DNA from: Rehmannia glutinosa
Taxonomy: Eukaryota > Streptophyta > Magnoliopsida > Lamiales > Orobanchaceae
Direction: 5' to 3'
Assembly: GCA_016081115.2 (NCBI GenBank)
Contig: JABTTQ020002619.1
Span: 1 to 64,000, forward strand
DNA length: 64,000 nt
Shown here: piece after piece, positions 35,000 through 46,320 of the stretch
How positions within the stretch are numbered: the stretch's first letter is position 1
Layout: each line of letters starts with the position of its first letter
The notes under the pieces: model-generated
The model's database searches: none
What the model saw: only the letters and a program-made list of their open reading frames with translations
What the model was told of the DNA's origin: nothing
Program-made: the position numbers and the translations under genes

Positions 35000-36439
35000 A
35001 CTCTTTGGCAAGCTCGTTTCACATCGTGAGTGAAGAGAAACGATCGTCGGCTACTGAACGAAGCTCAACTTTCCAAGCACCTCCTCCACCAAGCCACCTC
35101 GGTTTGATTCCAAAAATTTTATATTTTGGAAAGAAAGAATGGAATGCTATTTACAAGGTTGCGGGTTCGATATTTGGAACACCGTCATCAATGGAGAATC
35201 CATTCCGATGAAAGAAACACCACACACCTCAAAAGGCTTCAAAAAGCTCAATGATGAAGAGAAGAGAATCATCTCCTTAAATGGTAAAGCTCTTAATATC
35301 TTACATTGTTCACTTACCACTTTGGAATTTGATCATGTTGTAGGTATTCGATCGGCACATGAAGTATGGCAAAAATTAGAAGCCATCTATGGAGTATTTG
35401 CAAATGAAAGGAGTCAAACAAAAGCATCTACTTCTCAAGATCATACAAGCTCATATCTAAGGAATAAGCCACCTACAACTTCCAATTATAAAGAAGTTGA
35501 ATATTGTTTTATGGGCATCAATGAAGAAAATGAGGTATGTCTTAAACCCTCTACTTCCTATGATATTGTCATTCAAAATGATTATAGTGATTTACAAAAT
35601 GATTATGATGAACTTCAAAATGAATTCCAAAGCTTACTTGTTAAATACAAAAATTTGAAAAAGGAATTCAATATTTTGAAAAATGATAAGGATAGTTTAT
35701 TTACTTCCTATGAATCACTATCATGTGCTCACACCACCACACTTGACAAGGTTAGAAACCTTGAAAAAGAAAATAGTACTCTTGTTGAGAATATTGATTG
35801 CATGAAAAAGGATTTATTAAAATCCAACTTGAGTACCAATAAAATGTCCTATATTGTTGATATTCATAATTGTGATAAGGGACTTGATCATAAGCCTAAT
35901 GTTGTTAATCATATGAAAAAGGATCAAGTCACTATGCATATTGGTCATTATGCTCCTAGAATTATTACTTGTTTTTATTGTGGCAAAAGGGTCATACGGC
36001 TAATTCTTGTCGGGCTAGAAATAGCTCTAAATATTGTTGGAGACCTAAAAGTCTCAAAGCTAATCTTAAAGGACCCAAACATATGAGGGTACCACAAAAC
36101 AATGTGCTATTAGGTACCCGGCAAAACAAAAATCGGAGAAAATTCATGCCACCAAGAAAACATCAAATGAACGTTTCATTTGATCAAAGAAGGAGGAACT
36201 ACTCTCAACAAAGCCAATTTCCAAGAAGAGCGTATAATCAAAAATGGGAAGAACACAATCCTTGGAAATGGCAAAGACATCATCAACAAGATGATTTTCA
36301 AAGAAGAAGAAACCATCAACCATGGGAAGGTAACCAAACTTGGAAATGGAGAAGTCATCATCAACAAAGTGACTTCTCAAAAGGAAGATATCATCAACAA
36401 TGGGAACGGCACAACCCATGGAAACGGCATAATTGGTAA
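35000..36439 (+). pseudogene. S2 gag (copia), internally deleted, frameshifted
   Basis: Frames overlapping at 34855-35211 and 35139-36086 read a copia Gag N-terminus (YFGKKEWNAIYK, then NGKALNILHCSLTTLEFDHV, SAHEVWQKLEAIYG). From there the protein jumps at about 35400 to a linker and a coiled-coil-like stretch (YKNLKKEFNILKNDKDSLFT), so most of the UBN2 core is missing. A CCHC knuckle (CFYCG...KGHTANSC, 35970-36015) is split by a one-base frameshift. The tail (36180-36437) is an unusual His/Gln/Trp/Arg repeat. Gag would package element RNA; this copy is probably defective. Confidence 0.8.
36180..36437 (+). repeat. His/Gln/Trp-rich repeat coding region at the end of S2 gag
   Basis: The frame ending at 36439 contains three imperfect copies of a motif of about 22 residues with the core W(E)xHNPWKWxxHHQQxDF and a basic segment. 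The DNA shows matching GGAAATGG and CATCATCAACAA phrases. Arg, Trp and His richness suggests RNA binding, but this is inference. Confidence 0.55.
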
Positions 36440-37309
36440 ACCGTATCTCCCCATTTGTATATGCATTTTTTTAAATCTATGCATACTTTTAATTGTGTCT
36501 TAATTGCAAAATGAATTTTCAAGTATTTATTTTTAATATAGGTCTCTTATAAATTTATGAATTTCAATTTTTTTTAAAGAGACCTTGCATGATTCTCTAA
36601 AACCCTTGAGCATTTTATTAGACTTATGTGGCTTATTATCTCTTATGAAATCTTATAGCATAAGCTCTTTTGATATCTCATATTACTTGCCTACACTTGT
36701 ATTTTCTATGCATATGTTGTCTAAGAATTGTGTAGGATACATACTTCATACTCATTGGCTATTACGTCATCAAGTTTCTTAAACCATCGAGGTATGTCTA
36801 CTCGTATTTTTCCTTAAAACTCGATTTTATGCTTATGCACATATCTTTCAAGATATTTCATTCGACCCCTTAAGTGCCCCTAATTGATCTTGCAAATATT
36901 TTCTCTTAAAAGGCACTACGTGTTTAGTCTCGATTTTATCGTTTATATGTTTTCCAAAACCCATATTTGTTGGATATAGTCCAAACTTATATTTTTGCAA
37001 AGTTTTAAAACTTTTGGGGTGAAAAATCGAATTTTGGAAAACTCGGGAGAAAGAAAATCACCTGGGACGGCCATAGCCAGGGGGCGGCCGCCGCCGCACA
37101 CTCGACCGGTCGCACCCCACCTCGACCGGTCGCCCAGGTTAATTTTTGCACTTTAAAACACTCTGTCTTCAGTTCGTGAAACAGACTCAAAAACATCCCC
37201 AAACCCTTGTTCAGCGCATTTTCCCCTTTTTCTTCAAAATCTTCAATTCTTCATCAATCCTTGAAATTTTTCTTGCTAATTCACTTCTTTTTGCAAGAAT
37301 CTTACACAT
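36440..37309. other. Non-coding interior of S2 between gag and third ORF
   Basis: This is where pol would be expected in an autonomous relative; no RT, integrase or RNase H motif is seen. Two CGACCGGTCG palindromes (37103-37112, 37123-37132), the same motif as in the LTR, lie just before the third ORF, together with a GC-rich patch (GGGCGGCCGCCGCCG). Confidence 0.6.
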
Positions 37310-38642
37310 ATGGCACCTCCAAAGAATTCCACCGGTCGAAATCCCATCTCCAAGCGTAGAAGGGCGGGAGAGGGTTCGTCAAGAAATCGGCAAGAGGAAG
37401 CCGAACAAAAGGGATATTCGAGCGCTCAAAGAAACGTGGCTCAAGAAGGTGATGATGTTCAAAATCCCATTCTCTCGGGCCCAAATTACCGAGCTACGCG
37501 AACGATTTCGCTCCAAAATTGCCGTTGGGCTTAAAGGTAAAAATCCTTTGTTACTCAAGCCCCTAATTCCCACAATGTTCTTAATTTCATTCATAAATAT
37601 GCGGAATGGTATTATGAGGACTCGGGAATGGGAGGAAAGTCGATTGCTCGGACTAAAATGTGTCGTTTTAGTTCTTTTACAAATGAGTATCCTACGATTA
37701 GAGGATTTTTTGAGGAGCAAGGTTGGATGTATTTATGGGAACATGCTTATGTGTTGTATGATGATGATATTATCCAACTCTTTTATGCCAATATGTGGGT
37801 CGAATATGATAATGATAGAAAGCCGATTGCCGTTAATTCGCTTATAAAGGGTCGTCATTTTAGATGGACTCCCAATGATATTTGCCGGCTTTTACATGTT
37901 AGAGAAGGTGGTTGGGATTATTTCTCTTGTGGGACTTGGAATGATGAAATGTTGGGGGTGTCGATGAAAGAAGTCAAGACGTATTTGGGAGTATGGCCTA
38001 AGTATTCTTTGTTGGCAATGACACTTGAGCATCGCATTTTATCGGTCATTGTCGCATATTGCATTTGTGGTAAGTCGGGAAAGATGCCTAGCAATATGGA
38101 TTACTTTTTGACTTATAAGATTGCTAGGAGGGAACCACTTAACTTTGGTGCCATACTTATTCAATGTCTTATCGAGTCCATCACTCAAGGTAATAAGAAG
38201 TTGGTCATGGGAAATTGGATTTGTAAACTTCTTATTCAATCGGACTTCCTCGTCGGAGTTTAACTCGGAAGTTTTTCAAAATGACTTCGACATTGATAAT
38301 ATCACCCAAATAGTCACAATGCGCAAGAATATGGACATCCGACCTACCAAAATGGCTAGAGGCAGAGGTCAAGAGTCCCCCAATCCTAATGACATCTTTG
38401 ATGACGCCGGGGCCGCAAGATTGGTGGAAGAAGGCGAACCGAGCAATCCGGAGGGTAATACCGGTGCTCAACCGCCTAGGAGGTATACTCAAGCCGAATT
38501 TGATGAGATGAGGGCTTTTCATGAGACGAGGTATGAGGCTTTGGAGCAAAAGACCTCTAAAATGCAAAAGTCTATCGGCAAGTTAAAGAAATTCATCAAG
38601 GACTTTATTCCCGGATCTTGCTTCTCCTCGGATGAGGAATGA
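37310..38642 (+). pseudogene. S2 third ORF, plant transposon protein-like domain
   Basis: It starts MAPPKNSTGRNPISKRRRAG at 37310. After two or three frame changes (about 37535, 37628 and 38255) it reads through to a stop at 38640-38642. The central part (FSSFTNEYPTIRGFFEEQGW, LFYANMWVEYDNDRKPIAV, FRWTPNDICRLLHV) matches the uncharacterised 'putative plant transposon protein' domain also seen in S1 (1-1690). The C-terminal part is acidic, then a helix likely to form a coiled coil (FHETRYEALEQKTSKMQKSI). It has no enzymatic motif. Position downstream of gag/pol matches the Sirevirus extra ORF. Total about 440 residues if the frame is restored. Confidence 0.7.
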
Positions 38643-39881
38643 TGTTACCCCACCCCTTTACTTTCTAGCATTTTCATTAATGATGTTTTGTATTTTGATG
38701 AATTTTTTGTAAAACTCATTTGTACTAATGATATTTGCTTGTTTTTTTCTTAAAAGGGTTAATATTGCAAGTTGATAATGACTTGTGGATGATCATGATT
38801 TTTGATGGAATATTTGATGGTAAAAATACTCTAAAGCATTGTTTGATAAGTGGTATGAAGTACTTGATGGTAAAAGTGCTTCTTTTATTGCTTTGTTATG
38901 CTTAGTTGAATATGTTGGGACATTTGATACATGTATTGTTGAAAGCATGACTTATTACTTGATGGTTGCTCTAATTTTTGGCATTAGTAATGCCTTGATC
39001 ATTCCTAGCTTATCTCAATTGGGTTGAACCCTTGAGAATCTACTTTGAGCTTCTTAATTGATGAACATATTATTACATATGGTGCATGTGATTTTTTTGA
39101 GCTTTGAAATGAGGTTGATTGATGATATGCAAATTTTTGGCTTGAACCATTTACAAAGGTTATATACAACCTCTTCTATTTTTCACGCACACTAGGTGTT
39201 TGTTAAAATGTCGCAATGAAAATTTCAACTTCTACTTGATTCTCTCGCTTCCACAAGTCTTCAATACTCATTGAGATCATGTTTTGGGGAACAAAACGAG
39301 CGTATGAACTCATCATGATACATTTCTCCCATTTTCCTTGGTTTTTAAGCCTACATTGCTCAATGGTTGATAAACCATTTCTTTAGCGCACTTTGATATA
39401 CTTATATGATGTGTTCACCATCCTAACATTCTTTTTGATGATTCCAAAGGGGGAGAAAAACAGGATATTGGCTCGTTAGCTCAAAGAAGCTAATAAAAGC
39501 TTGTCATAAAAGCTATAAGCTATGGCTCATAAAAGCCATAAGTTGTGATTTATTTTTAGTCCAATTGTTGCTTGATGGACTTATATTATTATTTAATGTT
39601 GTTTTGTGACAGGGGGAGCTTATAAGCTCTTGAATAAATTGTAAAAGCTAAAGCTTTTAGCTTATGGATTATTGCTCTTACATTATTCTTGATGTGCTTG
39701 TGGATAGGGGAGCTTGTGCTTATTATTGAAAATATTTACTCCTACTTGGTTGCTTTAATATTTTGGAAATTTTAGTTGCTTCCAAACGGTCAAATGTTTT
39801 TACCGGAAAATCATTTCTAAAATTGCTCTCTTAGTTTGTGTAAAAATTGTTTTGGTTTGTAATCATCAAAAAGGGGGAGAT
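38643..39881 (+). other. 3' non-coding interior of S2 with several polypurine tracts
   Basis: No gene. Polypurine motifs occur at 39446-39460 (AAAGGGGGAGAAAAA), 39611-39618 (AGGGGGAG), 39705-39712 (TAGGGGAG) and, adjoining the LTR, 39868-39881 (AAAAAGGGGGAGAT). Between them runs AT-rich DNA with repeated (T)AAAAGC(T) and AGCTTATAAGCT phrases (39475-39670). Repeated polypurine tracts are a described trait of Sireviruses. Confidence 0.7.
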
Positions 39882-41371
39882 TGTTTGATACATGTTTTTA
39901 TCTTAATTTTGATGATTTTATTTTATCACCAAAACAATGTTTTTAAAGGTTGTCCAAATACTCCTAAATGATTTAAAATGATTTTAATATTTTCCGAGTA
40001 TTTTCTCAAAGTTTATTTTCATCTAAATTGGACAACGCTTTTAATGATTTTACGTTATGGGTTTTCACTCTCAAACGATGTTTCTAAATGTTGTCCTAAT
40101 ACTTCCGATCGGTTTAAAATGTTTTTACTAAATTTTCGGAGTATTTCTTGAGTTTTATTTTCGACAAAATTGGACAATATTTCATTTTGGTCGACCTGGT
40201 CGCCCTATAGGGCAACCCGCACCAAGATGTTTTAGAAAGAAAAAATGAGACGGAAGAAAAAAACAAGCAGTCGTCCGGCCGCTCAAGGCGTCGGCCGTCG
40301 GTCGCCTGGCCGCCAATGATCGGCGAGTGCACTGCAAGTGTGTTTCAAACGAACTTTTAATCCTTGCAAAATCCATGAGGGGGACCGGTTGGGGAGATGG
40401 TCGACCGGTCGAGGTAGACGTCGACCGGTCGCCTGTTGTATTTTTCAAAGTGTTCTCTTTAACTCTTATCTCTGTCGCGACCGGTCGCCCTATGTATTGA
40501 CAAACAAAAATATGACCGTTTGGCGTGCAGACAAACTTTCCTTAAAATGTGGGATTGATTTCTAACAGCTATATTCTTGATTTTAATTGTATTTTTTCGT
40601 AGATTTTCAATCCCCAAGAGGAGCCTATGCTTGATCAATCATCTCCTATAAATAGAGGAATTTTGGAGCAACCAACACAACAATTAAGATACAACACAAC
40701 AAGATACACTTCAAGCAAACACTTGGTCTTTCATAGTCATTATTCTTGTTGTAAAATTGCCTAGCTTATCACTTTCACATCTTTGAGGTCTAGGCTATTC
40801 TTGATTACACTTTGCACTCAAATTGTATTATTCATTATTGAGTTGTAATCTTGATTTTTGGTTATCATTCAAACACAAGATATCCTTGTGAGTGTTCTTG
40901 TGGTAAGAGCACACTTGGATGATCTAGGTGATAGGTACAAGAAGATTGTGGTAATCTTCTTATTTGAGGTGTTGAAGAATTAGGTATTCTTCAAGGTTGA
41001 AGATTGTGGTAATCTTCACAAGGTGCCGTTGAAGGAAGATTGTGGTAATCTTCAAAGGGAGATTGTGGTAATCTCCAAAGGTGGTGTTGAAGAAGAGTGT
41101 GGTGCTCTTCAAGGTGTTGTAAGTTGAATTTGTATTAATTTTGGTAATTAATAAAATTCTTTTTCTTTTCGAAATCCATCCCGGATATACTGGGGTGGTA
41201 GAGGATTAGGCCCTAGGTGGGTTGAACCTCTTTAAATCGACGTGTGTTGTTTACTTTCCGCACCTTCATTATTTTGTTTGAGCATTCGATTGTTAAAAGA
41301 GGACGAAATCGAAAAGATGGAGATAATCTATTCACCCCCCCTCTAGATTATCGTAGCCGCTTGGACTTACA
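39882..41371 (+). repeat. 3' LTR of S2
   Basis: 1490 bp. It contains three intact CGACCGGTCG palindromes (40402, 40422, 40478) and two altered ones, a TATA box at 40647-40654, and the hairpin array at 40892-41110. The latter has one hairpin complete (GAAGATT-GTGGT-AATCTTC near 41000) that is one base short in the 5' LTR, and GTGGT where the 5' copy has GTGAT. It is followed by ACCAT. Confidence 0.95.
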
Positions 41372-42420
41372 ACCATCTCTGTCGTTTTGAAAATGCTACT
41401 CTTCTACACAGATTCACAGATGGCGTGATGTGTAGAATTTTTCCTACTACCTTGACGAAGTCAGCTCAGCAGTGGTTCAGTCAGCTTCCTTTGGGTTCCA
41501 TCAAGAATTTTGATGACTTCAGCTCGGCGTTCCTTAATCAGTTTATGAGTTATCGTAAATATCAAAAGGCGTCCCTAACTCTATTCAGTATCAAGCAGAG
41601 GGAGGGGGAGGGACTTCGGAGTTATATACAACGGTTCACGGCTGAAAAACTAGAGGTGCCTTCGGCTAGTCTGGTGATCTTGGCTAATGCCTGAGCTCAA
41701 GGGTTGAAGGATGGGGAATTTTTTGAATCCTTGGTCATAGAGCCAGCTAAGACATTCGATGAGCTGCTAGCTCGGGCAGAGCAGTACATTAACTTGGAGG
41801 AGGTGAGAAAAATGAAGAGGGAAGAAGGACATAAGAGAAGGGATAGGAAGGAAGATTAGGAGGATAAGGGATCCCAGAAGAAGCCGAAGTCCTAGGCGAT
41901 GGGTGGATGGCCGAGGTACGAGAAATACACGCCTTTGGCTTTACCTCAGGGCGAGGTGCTGGTGGCTATCAAAAGGCACCCTGGTCTGAGGTGGCCGAAG
42001 GCACATTTGGAGGCACCGGTGAAGGTAAAGTGTATGGAGTTTTGAGTACATCCATACAACGGATCAGTGCACACACTTGAGGGATGAGATCGAGAGGCTC
42101 ATTCAGGCAGGGCATCTAAGGGAATTTGTTTATGTTGATAAGAAGAAGGAAAAAGAGGAGTACAGAAGGGACAATCGTGGTTACAATCAACCTCGGCGGG
42201 AGCCGGAGTGGCGGGGAGGAAAGAGAAGAGCTACCTCCAGCTCCGCCTCCACCTCGGTGAGCGGTGATCCAAATGATAGTAGGAGGACCAGCGGAAGGAG
42301 ACTCGAGGAGAGCTCAGAAGAGCTATGTGAGGGCAGCAGCCCCAGGTCGGGTGCAGGAGCAATTGGAGGTAAAACAGGTAGGACTAGGGCCGAGTATTCA
42401 ATTTGGGCCAAGTGATAGCA
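41372..42420 (+). pseudogene. Tat-A gag, 3' part
   Basis: It continues the gag cut at 33483. Residues LCRFENATLLHRF lead into RIFPTTLTKSAQQWFSQLP and LNQFMSYRKYQKASLTLFSI, the Retrotrans_gag domain of plant gypsy elements, ending with KTFDELLARAEQYINLEE. A TGA stop occurs at about 41692, another frame continues, and a Lys/Arg/Glu-rich segment (42077-42415) leads toward the protease. It is frameshifted several times. Confidence 0.8.
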
Positions 42421-43235
42421 AGGGTGTCGTGACATCTCATAGCGATGCTCTTGTGATCACGACCACGATCTCGAACTATGATGTGCAACGGGTGTTTGTG
42501 GATACTGGGAGCTCGACCGATATTTTATTTTATTATTGCTACAGGAAGATGGATCTCCAGGTCGTATTGGAGTCGGTGGACACGGCATTGGTTAGGTTTG
42601 CGGGAGGAACCATCCAACCCATAGGTATGATTACTTTACTTGTCTCTTTGGGTAAGGAGCCTAGTCGTAAAACTAGAATGATTCGATTCTTGATAGTAGA
42701 TGTACCTTCTTCGTATAATATTATGTTGGGTAGACTGTCGCTAAATGATTTCCAAGTTGTAGTGCCAGTGTATCATTTGAAAATGAAGTTCACCGTGGGG
42801 GAGGAGATCGGTGAGGTCGGCGGAGATCATTACATGTCGAGAAAATTATATGTGGAGAGTATTCAGAAGGCGGAGAGAGGAAATATTTTCGATGACAATA
42901 AAGATAAGGATAAGATAATTAAACTTGATGAACCAGTGGAACACATGCAACCTAATAAGGAGATGATGGTAGTTCAGCTGGTGCCAGGCGACCCTAATAA
43001 GGTCACCAAGGTCGGGAAGGGGTTGTCAGATGAGCTGAGGGAAAAACTGGTAGGATTTTTGAGGAGCAATATTGATGTGTTTGCTTGGTTAGCGAAAGAT
43101 TTGGTAGGAATTGATCCGAGTATAGCGGAGCATAGGCTCAATGTGAACCCTTTGTATAGGCCTGTGAAACAAAAGAAAAGAAATTTTGGTCTTAAGAAGG
43201 ATGCTATAATCCGAGCGGAGGTGCAAAACTATTGA
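42420..43235 (+). pseudogene. Tat-A aspartic protease and linker to RT
   Basis: In the frame 42264-43235 the active-site motif VFVDTGSSTDILFY lies near 42495-42535. It is followed by the second strand set (IRFLIVDVPSSYNIMLGR, the usual ILGR motif reading IMLGR). The linker to RT includes NIDVFAWLAKDLVGIDPSIA and HRLNVNP. The protease would cut the Gag-Pol polyprotein. The frame ends at 43235; RT begins in another frame at 43232. Confidence 0.82.
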
Positions 43236-44442
43236 GTGCGGGGCACATCAAAGAGATTCAGTTTCCGGAGTGGTTATCTAATGCAGTGCTAGTACCAAAA
43301 ATGGAGGATGATTGGAGGATGTGCGTGGATTTTCGAGATGACTTGAATAGGGCTTGCCCAAAGGACTATTATCCATTGCCTCGAATCGATCAGCTGGTGG
43401 ATTCAACTTCAGGGTGCGAGTTGCTTAACATGATGGACGCATCGCAGGGATACCATCAGATCAGATTGGTGGAGGAGGACCAAAAGAGGGTGAGATTCAC
43501 CACCTCTTTTGGCACCTTTTGCTATGTGGTGATGTCATTTGGATTGAAGAATGCAGGAGCCACGTATCAGAGATTAGTGGATAAAATGTTTGAGGGACAA
43601 CTCGGGAGGGACATGGAGGTATATGTGGATGACATGCTAGTAAAGATCATGAGAGCAGTGGATCATGTGAGGGACTTAGCTGAAACGTTTGATACTTTGA
43701 TAAAATATCGAATGAAGCTCAATCCTAAGAAGTGTGCTTTTGGTGTGAGGTCGGGAAAATTCTTAGGGTGTATGGTGACGGAGAAGGGAATAGAGGCTAA
43801 TCTGGAGAAGGTTAGAGCCATTAGAGAAATGGCACCACCTCGGGATGCTAAAAAGGTGCAATGCTGGTCAGGTGGGCGACTTTGAATAGATTTATTTCTC
43901 GCCTGGTGGAGAGGAGTTTGCCCTTTTTTAAGGTGCTAAGGAAGGCGAAAAAGTTTGTTTGGGATGAGGATTGCCAGAGAGGTTTTAAAGATTTGAAAGA
44001 TTATTTGGCCAATCTGTCATTATTGACTAAACCAGTGCTGGGAGAACCCTTATACTTGTACATCTCGATAGGAGAGCAAGGTGTTAGCACGGTCTTGATC
44101 AGGGAGGAAAGGTCAGCCCAGAGGCCGGTGTACTACGTCAGTAAGGTACTAAAAAATACCGAGCTATGGTATGCGGAGATCGAGAAAGCGGGTTTAGCAC
44201 TGGTGGTGACCGCGAGGAGACTTCGACCATATTTTCTCTTGCATAAGGTAATTGTCCGAACTAACCTTCCATTGAGAAATGTGATGAGCAAGCCAGAGGT
44301 AACATGTACATTGGTGAAGTGGGCCATCGAAATGGGTGAGTATGATATCGAGTTTGAGAGCAGGTCGGCCATCAAGGCTCAGGCTTTGGCGGATTTTGTG
44401 CAAGAGCTGACAAAAGCTGATGGTGAAGAGGGACGTGGTTGA
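43232..44442 (+). pseudogene. Tat-A reverse transcriptase and RNase H
   Basis: RT signatures in order: SNAVLVPKMEDDWRMCVDFR, NRACPKDYYPLPRIDQLV, MDASQGYHQI, FGLKNAGATYQRLVDKMF, and the catalytic YVDDMLVK near 43620-43645. After a frame change at about 43860, the RNase H region follows (LTKPVLGEPLYLYISIGEQ, RPVYYVSKVL, YAEIEKAGLALVV, WAIEMGEYDIEF). The catalytic aspartates of RT are present. Frames differ by one base at the junction, so no fusion product is made. Confidence 0.88.
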
Positions 44443-44862
44443 TCTATATGGACGGTTCAGTGGGGAGCTCGGGTTGTGGTGCTGGTATTGTCTTAATCAG
44501 TCTGCAAGGAGTCGAGAACAATTTTTCTATAAGATTAGAATTCAAGTTGTCTAATAATGAGGCGGAGTACGAGGCATTTATCAGAGGGATCCAAATGGCT
44601 ATCGAAATAGGTGCTACTAGAACGGTTATTTATATGGACTCTTAGCTCGTCCATAAGCAAATCGTTGGAGAATTCGAAGTTAGGGAAGAGAGCATGAAGA
44701 GGTATGTTGAAGTATACCGAGATCTAGAGAGAAAACTGAAGGAGGTCAAGATTTGTCAGGTCCCGAGGGCAGAGAACGGTCAAGCGGATTTCTTGGCAAA
44801 AATGGCCAGTTCGGCCTTAGAGAATCAAGCTAATCAGATCACATCCTGGTTGTCAAGGAAAC
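44440..44862 (+). pseudogene. Tat-A second RNase H domain
   Basis: MDGSVGSSGCGAGIVLIS, NNEAEYEAFIRGI, and the YMDS*LVHKQIVGEFEVR block form a second, complete-looking RNase H of the archaeal-like type behind the usual gypsy one. A dual RNase H is characteristic of Tat-lineage elements. The D-E-D residues are visible (MDGS, NEAEYEA, YMDS). A TAG follows the third motif, so the domain is interrupted. Confidence 0.8.
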
Positions 44863-44863
44863 C

Positions 44864-45935
44864 ATGTTGAGTTTGGAGGTCGGGGAGATTGAAGAAAAGG
44901 AGGATTGGAGGTTGGCTATTATGGCCTATCTGAAGGGAGGAGTTCTACCAGGGAATAGGAGCGAAGCAGCTCGGCTGAAAATTCGAGCTACGCGTTTTTG
45001 CATAATCAGGGATAAATTATACAAGAGAGGCTTCTCTATGCCTTTGCTGAGGTGTTTGAGCGGAGAAGAGGGCACATATGTGTTGAGAGAGATGCATGAG
45101 GGGTGTTGTGGAAATCATATGGGAGCAAGAATCTTAGTAAAGAAAATGTTAAGGGCGGGGTATTTTTGGCCCTACCTGAAGGAGGAAGCAGAGAAGCTGG
45201 TAAGAGCATGCGAGAAATACCAGATTCACGCACCACTGATACATCAACCTGTGGAAGAGCTCATGACTATATTGACATAGTAGGGCCATTCCCTCCGGCT
45301 TTGGGTCAGAGGAAGTTATTGATAGTGGCAATTGATTATTTTAGAAAATGGGTGGAAGTCGAACCATTAGCTAAAATAAATGAGGATGCAGTGATGAAGT
45401 TCATTTGGCAAAATATTACTTGCAGGTATGGAACACCTCGGGAGCTCAGGAGGTGCATGGGTTCGAGAGCTCAGCTCGATTTTGTGGGCTTATCGAACTA
45501 ATCTGAAGGAAGCAACAGGGGAAACTCCTTTTAGTTTGGTGTATGGAATGGATGTTGTCATACCTGCAGAGATCGGGATGGAGACTCATCGTGTGCAAGC
45601 TTTTGAGGAAAATGCAAATGAAATGATGATTCAAGAAGCCTTAGACACTATTAATGAGAAACGAGAAATGGTATTTTTACAGATGGAAAGGACAAGGGGA
45701 AGGATCAAGGCAACATATAATAAGAAGGTGATGAGGAGGGCCTTTTTAGGTCGGAGATCTGGTGTTGAGGAGGTCGGACGCTAGCAAAAAAAAAGGGAAA
45801 ATTGGATGCAAATTGGGAAGGGCCACTTCGGGTGACAAAGGTGCTGGCATGAGGTGCATATGAGCTGGAGGAACTCGATGGGCGAAAGCTTCCAAGGGCA
45901 TGGAACAACAACCTAAAGAAATATTATTCCTAGAA
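44864..45935 (+). pseudogene. Tat-A integrase with catalytic-core deletion
   Basis: The zinc-binding region is at about 45085-45230 (REMHEGCCGNHMGARILVKK, RACEKYQIHA). The last cysteine is Tyr, so the HHCC set is incomplete. The core begins YIDIVGPFPPA with AIDYFRKWVEVEPL, then ends at CRYGTPRE, where the sequence jumps to the post-core part (LSSILWAYRTNLKEATGETP, YGMDVVIPAEIG). The TDNG...E portion holding the second aspartate and the glutamate is missing. The C-terminus reaches about 45930 (PRAWNNNLKKYY). Confidence 0.8.
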
Positions 45936-46320
45936 TTGGAAATATCTGATGTAATGAAATTACTTATGATTTGAATGAAATGATTTGCTTCCCTGAATTA
46001 TGTGTTCGGAAATGAATGTGGAAATATTGACAAGTATTTGGAGCTCAGCTCGAGCTAGACTCCAAATACCTGGGGGCCACGAGGAACACATTACACCAAT
46101 TTTTTGGGATAAAAAAATTAAAAAAAAATGAATTTTGAGCTCAAGCCGAGTCTGAGCTGAGCCCCGCATAATTGGATAGAATCCAAACTATTATGAAAGC
46201 AAGAGTAAAAGAACAGTTATCGGAAAAGACAAATTGCAAAAAACAAATGGATTTTCATTATCACACAAAATAAGTACAACATTGAAAATATAACATTAAA
46301 AGAGAAAAATATAAAAGCCC
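45936..46320. other. Tat-A spacer between integrase and antisense ORF
   Basis: Non-coding; contains CTGGGGGCCACGAGGAACAC and an A-rich tract. The antisense ORF ends just beyond its right edge. Confidence 0.5.

Larger units (their letters stand above)
33484..41371 (+). mobile_element. S2, complete non-autonomous Sirevirus-like element without pol
   Basis: The two LTRs (33484-34982 and 39882-41371; 1499 and 1490 bp) start TGTTTGATACATG and end GGACTTACA, and are flanked by a perfect ACCAT duplication (33479-33483, 41372-41376). The primer site is tRNA-Met type. The 4.9-kb interior has a broken copia gag and a third ORF but no trace of protease, integrase or RT. Several polypurine tracts (39446, 39611, 39705, 39868) and palindromes in the LTR are features described for Sireviruses. 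It must have moved with enzymes supplied by a related autonomous element. S2 sits inside the gag of Tat-A and is thus younger than it. Confidence 0.9.
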
